This document shows, in pieces, positions 57,704 to 64,000 of a DNA stretch of 64,000 nucleotides (positions are counted from its first letter, which is position 1; every line of letters starts with the position of its first letter). The stretch covers positions 1-64,000 of the forward strand of contig JAISLA010000015.1 in assembly GCA_031260705.1 (NCBI GenBank), in the 5' to 3' direction. A program made the translations under genes and the position numbers. Source of the DNA: Endomicrobium sp. (GTDB taxonomy: Bacteria > Elusimicrobiota > Endomicrobiia > Endomicrobiales > Endomicrobiaceae). The notes under the pieces were generated by a model. The model did no database searches. It was not told the origin of the DNA and was given only the letters and a program-made list of their open reading frames with translations.

Positions 57704-60505
57704 TTATGTGCATATATAAAAATATTTGCATGTTTTACAGTTAACTTTGTCCTCTTCGTCAAATTCAAAACTTTCTCCAGCATTTATTTCGTCAAGCAGT
57801 GACCTGACTGCATCAATGCATTTATCATATATTTCTTTTCCTTCAGGAAATTTAATAATTTCAGCTTTTTTTATATCGTAAATTCCGCATTCCAAAACGG
57901 CAAAACCTGTTTCTTCCTCAAATATATTTTTATATAACGGAAGCTGCATAGAGCTTACAGCTTTTTTTATATTTTTCCTGTCAAAATTATTTGACATCAG
58001 ATCAAAATATTTGTTTGAAACAATAGTATCCGGAGCAGCGCCGGTTTTGTAATCAAATATCATATAATTTTTACCGTCCGTATCTATTCTGTCGATTCTG
58101 CAGTTAAATTTATAAGTTTCTCCTGCCGCCGTTTTAATATTTGAAGAATATTTTTTCTCGCAGCCATAAATATTTTTATAAGATCTCAGCTTTTCATAAT
58201 ATAAAAAGTTTTTCATTCTATATAGTAAAACTTCTTTTATCATAAAAGCGTCTTCCCTGAACTTAAAATGTGGGGAATTATCAAAACTGTTCTCAAATTT
58301 TTTAAAATACTCTTTTTCAAATTCTAAAGTCTGCAGTTTTTTACTGTCAAGTTTTTCATAGAGAGCGTCTTTTAAGAAACTGTGCACAAAATTTCCTATA
58401 TCGACGGCGGAAAGCTCCTGTCCCACTTTCGTTCTTTCATCAAGCATGAGCACGTACATAAAGTAAAACTTAAGTCTGCAGCTTAAATAGGTATCAATTT
58501 TGCTGTATGTATAAGACATATTTTTAAGATATTCCATAATCTCTTTGGTTTTTGTATATTTTCTTTTTGCAGGCTGTTTCGCCAAAAATTTAGGCAGAAC
58601 AAATTTATTTATTTTTACGATATTAATGTCTTTATTTTCAAGCTGCTTATTCCAAATAAGAGATTCGATAAATCTGCTCTTTTCATCTTTATCATTGTCA
58701 GGATAAATAAGATTTAAATTTTTTGCGCCTGCAATAAGCCTGTCAAAATGATACTGCTGTATTTCAAATTCTTTCTTTGCTATTTCAATCCCTAAAGCGT
58801 ACATTATATCTTTGGGTATAAGGGAATATTCTTTTTTTACGTCAGGTATTGCCGAATCTGTCATACCCGCTATGAAAACATTTTCAAATGAAAGATTTCT
58901 TGATTCTAAGAGTCCTAAAATCTGCAGTCCTTTAAGAGGTGATCCCGGCAACGCAATTCTTTTATTTTTAATCAGTTTTTTAAAAATGTTTAGAACATCT
59001 TCATTTTGAAATTTTGCTTGCGATAGTTCTCCAAATTTCAGCTCTTTTGCCAAAGACAACAACAGTTCCGCAGCTTCAGCATTTAATGAATAATTGCCAG
59101 CTGCGCTTAAAGAATATATTTTCTCCAACAATTCAGACAAAACATAAGATAGATTATCTAGAGTTTCAATCTTTTCCCACGATATGAAGAAAACGTCGAA
59201 AATCTCTTTTAACATTTTCATAATTTCTTCGGGGGAAGTATATTTCCAGACTTCGTTTACGGCAAGACTTATTTCGTCAATAAGTTGTTTTTCACCGATA
59301 ATTTCTTTAAAAGAAACAAACATTCTGCCGCTTAAGCAGCTTCCTGAATTCTGATTCAAAGCTTCCTCAACTTTGTAAACAGCAGTCCTTGATATTGAAC
59401 TTTCTCCGAGAAATTCCATATTTTTTACAAGAGGATTAGTCAATACTTTCATAACGTCTTTTGAATAGTAATATTGTCCTTTTCTTGAAAGCTGCGCTTT
59501 TATAATTGCGTTGAGCAAAGAAAAGACAGGCGTTTTTTCCGCAGGATATCCTGCCGAAACATTATATCGGTCTGTAATTATTGAAATTTCAGATATTACA
59601 GATTGCAGCATTTTGGAATCCGGCACAATAACAGCCGTTTTATCTAAATCATTTTCAGAATAACCGCTGATAAGATTTTTAAGCAGAGCGCCTTGAGACT
59701 GATCGTCAAAAGCAGAATATATATTTAATTTGTACTCCTCTTTTTTATTTTCTATATCCGGCGGTGGCTCACCGAATGCAGAATATATGCGCATTAAAAT
59801 TTCGTATTTTCCGGGATTTCCCTGAATAAATACAGTAAGTTTTCCGGCATTGTAAATCTTCTTAAAAATTTCAATTTCAACTTTGTGAAGATAAAACGGT
59901 GCCATTAATATTATTTCATCAAAATTCCCCGCCAGCAGGTTTGATTCTAGCGCCGCAGCTTTTAAAAAATTGTGTCCCTTTGTAGTTTTTGACGATTTTT
60001 CCAGACTGCCGGAAAAACTCTTTTTTATTTTGAAAATATTTTTTAACAGGCTGTTGATATTTTCAGGAACATCGTAGCCTATTTCAGCGTTTGCTTTTAC
60101 AGCTTTAAGCTTATCTTCGGAAACATTTTCCAAGTCCAGCTGTTCTATAAAAGACAAAATTTCAAAAGACCATTCCATAAAAGACGCAAAAGAAGTTTTA
60201 TCTTTTAAAAGCTGAGGCGATTCATTTTTAACGGTTTCAAATATCATAAACGCCGCTTCAATATTCGAAATTTTTATAAGTTCCGTGTTATCAAAAATAA
60301 TTTCCTCGATAAATTCGTCATTTGTAAAGAATTCCGGAGGGAAAAAAGCTTTTTTCTGTTTTTCGGCAAGTTTCTTCTTAATAAACAAAAAAGGTCTTCG
60401 TCCTCCGCTGATCAAAGCGGTTTTTTTGTCTGATTTGAAAATGTAATCGGCTGTAAAATCTATTATATTTTCATGAATGCCTATATTTAATATTTTGCCT
60501 GACAT
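57704..60505 (-). CDS. addB: AddB-like nuclease subunit of a helicase-nuclease
   Basis: The 933-residue protein resembles AddB/RecB-type subunits that process double-strand breaks with AddA. Its N-terminal SGGRRPFLFIKKKL replaces the Walker A box, so ATPase activity is unlikely. The C-terminal nuclease domain has YSKIDTYLSCRLKFYF, GNFVHSFL, CRIDRID and FDYKTG. A final C-x2-C-x5-C pairs with the earlier cysteine as an iron-sulphur staple. The helicase gene lies 348 bp upstream. Confidence 0.78.
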   Translation of the reverse strand: MSGKILNIGIHENIIDFTADYIFKSDKKTALISGGRRPFLFIKKKLAEKQKKAFFPPEFFTNDEFIEEIIFDNTELIKISNIEAAFMIFETVKNESPQLLKDKTSFASFMEWSFEILSFIEQLDLENVSEDKLKAVKANAEIGYDVPENINSLLKNIFKIKKSFSGSLEKSSKTTKGHNFLKAAALESNLLAGNFDEIILMAPFYLHKVEIEIFKKIYNAGKLTVFIQGNPGKYEILMRIYSAFGEPPPDIENKKEEYKLNIYSAFDDQSQGALLKNLISGYSENDLDKTAVIVPDSKMLQSVISEISIITDRYNVSAGYPAEKTPVFSLLNAIIKAQLSRKGQYYYSKDVMKVLTNPLVKNMEFLGESSISRTAVYKVEEALNQNSGSCLSGRMFVSFKEIIGEKQLIDEISLAVNEVWKYTSPEEIMKMLKEIFDVFFISWEKIETLDNLSYVLSELLEKIYSLSAAGNYSLNAEAAELLLSLAKELKFGELSQAKFQNEDVLNIFKKLIKNKRIALPGSPLKGLQILGLLESRNLSFENVFIAGMTDSAIPDVKKEYSLIPKDIMYALGIEIAKKEFEIQQYHFDRLIAGAKNLNLIYPDNDKDEKSRFIESLIWNKQLENKDINIVKINKFVLPKFLAKQPAKRKYTKTKEIMEYLKNMSYTYSKIDTYLSCRLKFYFMYVLMLDERTKVGQELSAVDIGNFVHSFLKDALYEKLDSKKLQTLEFEKEYFKKFENSFDNSPHFKFREDAFMIKEVLLYRMKNFLYYEKLRSYKNIYGCEKKYSSNIKTAAGETYKFNCRIDRIDTDGKNYMIFDYKTGAAPDTIVSNKYFDLMSNNFDRKNIKKAVSSMQLPLYKNIFEEETGFAVLECGIYDIKKAEIIKFPEGKEIYDKCIDAVRSLLDEINAGESFEFDEEDKVNCKTCKYFYICT

Positions 60506-60853
60506 TTTGATATTCCAATGTATATTTTAACGATAGAGTATTTTTATTATACTGCATATTCGGTCAGCAAAGTTATTCCAAAATCCAGATACTCGTTTTC
60601 GTAATAATGATGTAGCAGTGATTCTGGCAGCAGAAGCGGACAAATGATGAGATGGCAAAGTGCGAGCTTGACGCAGATGAATTTCCCGTTTACGCTTTTG
60701 GATACCTTAACGTGCCAGCAAAGCAGACTGAAAAATTTTATCTCTTGTTTGTCATATAAGCGGACTTTAACACTGAAGTGGCTTTTCTTTTGTTCTTTCT
60801 AAATTTCTAAAAAAACTATTAAAATTACTTAAACTGCAAACTCTCCTCCGTTT
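60506..60853 (-). other. 348-bp spacer between addA and addB
   Basis: On the minus strand a TATAAT box (60546-60551) lies about 45 bp before the addB start, without a clear -35 box. It may give addB its own promoter. Nothing else was recognised. Confidence 0.4.
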
Positions 60854-63800
60854 TTAAAATAGTAGCGTTTGTTGTTTCAATAACAGACAATCTACATTTT
60901 CAATATCTGCAATATAAGTTGATATCTTTTTACCGGGATAAATTTCAGAAATGAGAGCGTCGCGGCGCTTCGCCTGCTCTTTATTTTTTTCTTCTCTGCC
61001 GTTTGAAATTTGAAAATCTGCTGTTATAATTTCATCGTCAAGCACTATCAGCTTATCAATCCTGAAAGTTTCGCCTGCCGAATTTACGATTTCTTTTTCG
61101 TTGCAAATATCTTTTTCGTCATGCATAAACAAATCTAGAATTTTTTCCGCCGCAAATAATCTGTTAAGTTTTTCTCTGCAGAATTCAACGTCTTCAAAGA
61201 AAAATTTTCTTTTTGTAATCTTGAGTGCATAACCGATACAGTCGTTTATATTTTTATTTTTTAATGATGTTATCTTTGACAAGGCATAACGTATAATTGA
61301 ATTTTTTTTACTACTGTTGTTTATATCAAGCGCCGTTTTGTCTGTGTTTTTTAAATATTTTTGTATATCTTTATACCCGAAGTCAAAAATATCTTTAACA
61401 ATGTGGTCTTTTCCATCGTTGTCCTGAGCGTATGTCTGCTTAACGCCTGAAGTGAGAACGTTGTTTTTCAACAGCACCGGAATCGCATTACTTGAAATGC
61501 CTGCTTTCGGCGGAACTATCGCATAAAGTTCATATTTGGCTCTTGTCATTGAAACGTACGCCACATTGAGTTCAGACAATAAAGAATTTATCTTTTCTCT
61601 GTCGCATATTTCCTTAGCTTTGTGTGAAAACTTTGTAATGTTTTTCGATATGTTAAACAGTTTTATTTTATCGTCTGAGCTGTCAAAATACGGTTTTCTG
61701 GTAGGCTTTACTGAAAGTTTGAGAAAAGGAATTATCACTACAGGAAATTGAAGTCCTTTTGCTTTATGCACCGTCATAACTTTTATACCGTTTCCGAGAG
61801 AGCTTTTTATATATAAAGATTTTTCGTTATCTTTTAAACTGTCGAAATATTCTAAAAAGTTTTTAATTCCCGAATCCTGCGTTTCAAAATCTTTTACAAG
61901 TTCCAAAAAGCGCATTATAAACGCTCTGCTATCAGAAAAATTATCCGTAACTTTAAACTTTTCAAGCGCTGCAAGAGTTAACTCATAAACAGGTGCGAAA
62001 CCGACTTTCACAAAAAAATCTTTAAAATACTCGTTCCACAGATTTTCATATCTGTCTTTGAAAGTTTTATAAAAAGTTCCGACTCTGTTTCTTTTGTTGC
62101 AGGCAAAAATCAACTTTTCAAATTCAGCGCTTTCAATACCTGAAATTTTACTGAAAATATCTCCAAGGATAAAAGAGGAGAAAGACAGCGCATCTACGGG
62201 AGAGTTAATAAACATAAGCAGCGATATAATCTGTTTTATAACGCTGTTGTTTCTTATATTTAAAGTCTGCGACGATTCTACGTCAAAATCGTTCTCCAAA
62301 AGCCATGAACTTACCGTAGACACTTCATCGTTTGCTCTGCATAAAACGGTTATGTCTTTGGGGTTAAATCTTTCCGATACCTGACCAATGCAGTTTATAA
62401 ATCTTTGTTTTATTTCTTTTTTAACGTTTTCGCAGGTTTTATCTATTATGTCTATTTTAATATAACCGTAATTATGCTCTGCCGGCGTTTCCTGACGGAG
62501 GGAATAATAAGTTTCGATAAACTTTGAAAAATCGCATTCAATATTTTTCTTTTCGTAAAATTCGTTTAAGAATCTCTCGATATTTTCTTTTGAAAAAATA
62601 TCGTTGTTAAAATCTACGATGATCCTGCCGCTTCTGAAATTTTGGTTGAGGGTCTTTATGTTAACATTCGCAGAAAGAAATTCTCTTGACGGCGCATCAA
62701 AAATCTCGGGTTTTCCGCCCCTGAAAGCGTATATTGCCTGTTTTATGTCGCCGACGTAGAAAAACGTTCCTCCTTCAGCAAGGCTTTCTTCCAGAAATCT
62801 TTTGATTCCCATCCACTGTACGAGACTTGTATCCTGAAATTCGTCAATTAAAAAATGCTTATATCTTTCTGATAATCTGTAATATACTTCCGGCATAACG
62901 GCGTTATCTCTTTCAAAAAAACCGACTGTTTTTTTATTTATTTCATTTAAAAACACGATGCCATCTTTTTTTGACCGCAGGTCAAACTCAAGAGCGACTT
63001 TTGAGTATATATAGGAATAAATGCCGTAATAGTTTTCCATATAAAAATCGCATAGAGATTTAATGTCTTTGTTTATTTCGCTCCAAAGTTCGTCTGCTTC
63101 GGCGTTAATTTTGGCGTCTTTTATGTACTCAATGGTTTCGTATGCGAACTTTGCGGGAATATCCATTGAGAAAAATATTTTTCTACCTGTGCTTAAAACT
63201 TTTTCAACGGCATCCGAATAACATTTCTTTACCTGAATATTGGGAAGAAGTTCTGCAAATCTTTTAATTTTTCTGATAACTGCCTCGCTTCTTGAAGCAA
63301 TTTCATCTCTGAAAGGTACTCCTTCGTACGGCAGAATATCTTTTCCGGTATTTCCAGACTCTTTAAAGACTTTTTCAATTTCGTTATAGATATTGTTTTT
63401 AGAAAACCAGTCTGAGTCTTTCATTAAATACTGAGACAGATATTGCAATACAATGTTTCTCAGGTTTTCCGAGTCCCGCGCTTTTTGCAGAAAGATTTCT
63501 AAGGAAAACAAAAGATTGTCCGAATAATCTTGCTCTATAACGAAGTTCGGTGAAATATCAATGCTCATAGCGCAGGATTTTAAGATACGGTTTTTAAAAC
63601 TGTCTATGGTACTTATGTTAAAGTTATCGTAAAACTTAAAAATATCTTTTAAAACTGCGACGCTTCTTTGGGCTATTTCGTCTTTTGTAAGTTCTAACTC
63701 GTCAAAAAAACCGCCGGTATCCAAAGACAAAGCTGCTTTTTTAAGATAATCTATGACTCTGTACTTCATTTCTACAGCCGCTTTGTTAGTAAAAGTTACG

Positions 63801-63928
63801 GCTATTATATTTTTTATACTGGTATTATTGTCGGAACTGAGCAAAAGATAAAGGTATCTTTTTGCAAGATTATAAGTTTTGCCTGTTCCTGCGGACGCCA
63901 GCACTGAAATTATTTGAGATTTGTTCAT
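60854..63928 (-). CDS. addA: AddA-like UvrD-family helicase with an altered nuclease domain
   Basis: The 1024-residue protein has Walker A SAGTGKTYNLAKRYL near residue 12, AVTFTNKAAVEMKYR, DEFQDTS, VGDIKQAIYAFRGG, VMTVHKAKGLQFPVVI and AYVSMTRAKYELY, a full UvrD-type helicase. The C-terminal RecB-like nuclease region has FRIDKLIVLDDEIITADFQIS, where family members have D-x-K; the lysine is Gln here. Cutting is then probably left to the AddB-like partner. The paired gene lies downstream. Confidence 0.83.
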   Translation of the reverse strand: MNKSQIISVLASAGTGKTYNLAKRYLYLLLSSDNNTSIKNIIAVTFTNKAAVEMKYRVIDYLKKAALSLDTGGFFDELELTKDEIAQRSVAVLKDIFKFYDNFNISTIDSFKNRILKSCAMSIDISPNFVIEQDYSDNLLFSLEIFLQKARDSENLRNIVLQYLSQYLMKDSDWFSKNNIYNEIEKVFKESGNTGKDILPYEGVPFRDEIASRSEAVIRKIKRFAELLPNIQVKKCYSDAVEKVLSTGRKIFFSMDIPAKFAYETIEYIKDAKINAEADELWSEINKDIKSLCDFYMENYYGIYSYIYSKVALEFDLRSKKDGIVFLNEINKKTVGFFERDNAVMPEVYYRLSERYKHFLIDEFQDTSLVQWMGIKRFLEESLAEGGTFFYVGDIKQAIYAFRGGKPEIFDAPSREFLSANVNIKTLNQNFRSGRIIVDFNNDIFSKENIERFLNEFYEKKNIECDFSKFIETYYSLRQETPAEHNYGYIKIDIIDKTCENVKKEIKQRFINCIGQVSERFNPKDITVLCRANDEVSTVSSWLLENDFDVESSQTLNIRNNSVIKQIISLLMFINSPVDALSFSSFILGDIFSKISGIESAEFEKLIFACNKRNRVGTFYKTFKDRYENLWNEYFKDFFVKVGFAPVYELTLAALEKFKVTDNFSDSRAFIMRFLELVKDFETQDSGIKNFLEYFDSLKDNEKSLYIKSSLGNGIKVMTVHKAKGLQFPVVIIPFLKLSVKPTRKPYFDSSDDKIKLFNISKNITKFSHKAKEICDREKINSLLSELNVAYVSMTRAKYELYAIVPPKAGISSNAIPVLLKNNVLTSGVKQTYAQDNDGKDHIVKDIFDFGYKDIQKYLKNTDKTALDINNSSKKNSIIRYALSKITSLKNKNINDCIGYALKITKRKFFFEDVEFCREKLNRLFAAEKILDLFMHDEKDICNEKEIVNSAGETFRIDKLIVLDDEIITADFQISNGREEKNKEQAKRRDALISEIYPGKKISTYIADIENVDCLLLKQQTLLF

Positions 63929-63960
63929 AGGTTTTTGCTGGTCTGCCGGGATTATCCGTA

Positions 63961-64000
63961 TTAATATTCTCTTGCCATTTCTCTTTCAATATCTTTTTTC
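63961..64000 (-). CDS. C-terminal end of an upstream gene (cut by window)
   Basis: The minus-strand frame entering from the window edge encodes KKDIEREMAREY and stops 32 bp before addA. The charged helical tail looks coding, but 12 residues do not allow a family assignment. Confidence 0.3.
   Translation of the reverse strand, partial: KKDIEREMAREY

Noticed and set aside
1-64000. CRISPR array, insertion sequence or prophage
   Set aside because: No regularly spaced direct repeats, transposase, integrase or phage structural genes were seen.

Overview
The window is an AT-rich bacterial chromosome segment. It carries an S10-spc-alpha ribosomal supercluster, a cell-shape operon, a complete tryptophan operon and two defence gene groups. 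Several things together suggest an Elusimicrobiota bacterium of the Endomicrobium type, probably a gut or protist-associated lineage under genome reduction: the gene content, long decayed spacers inside normally tight operons, many frameshifted or truncated genes, and short interspersed repeats. This assignment is an inference; no rRNA gene is present to settle it.

Layout. 1-18140 (+): the 3' end of tuf, then rpsJ to rplQ with secY, adk, map, infA, rpmJ and rpoA. rpmD (L30) is missing, and spacers of 150-650 bp interrupt the cluster. The 648-bp rplR-rpsE spacer holds a promoter, a three-way-junction-like fold and an attenuator-like pair of competing hairpins. 18391-24950 (+): mreB, mreC, mreD, mrdA (PBP2) and rodA, split between mreD and mrdA by a decayed lipoprotein gene, a sigma-54-like promoter, repeats and a C14 tract. 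25076-27651: a small lipoprotein, the 3' end of a porin gene (-) and a 5'-truncated rloA-like ATPase gene (+) that meet at one junction, then an intact rloB-like gene.

27717-35210 (+): a sigma-70 promoter, a textbook T-box leader with a TGG (Trp) specifier and a terminator/antiterminator switch, then trpE-G-D-C-F-B-A. All seven genes look intact, so the cell can probably make tryptophan from chorismate under control of uncharged tRNA-Trp. 35232-44302 (+): a defence island. It holds a SEC-C protein with a possible nuclease-like N-terminus, a type III methyltransferase gene mod with a G9 tract near its 5' end (a candidate phase-variation switch), a frameshifted RloC-like anticodon nuclease gene with an ABC ATPase, a CxxC zinc hook and a PrrC-like R/E/H signature, and the type III restriction gene res.

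44832-64000: a radical SAM/DUF2344 fusion (-), a YbaL/Kef-type antiporter (+), a phasin-like protein (-), gatB (-), gatA-corA-gatC (-), a 2.4-kb gene graveyard with two decayed relatives of the lipoprotein gene of the mre locus, and an AddAB-like helicase-nuclease pair (-). The AddA-like subunit appears to have lost the catalytic lysine of its nuclease domain.

The most notable items are the type III R-M locus with a phase-variable-looking mod and a nested, broken RloC-type tRNase gene; the Trp T-box in a non-Firmicute setting; the structured rplR-rpsE spacer; and the rloA/porin junction, which looks like one deletion that removed the 5' ends of two divergent genes.
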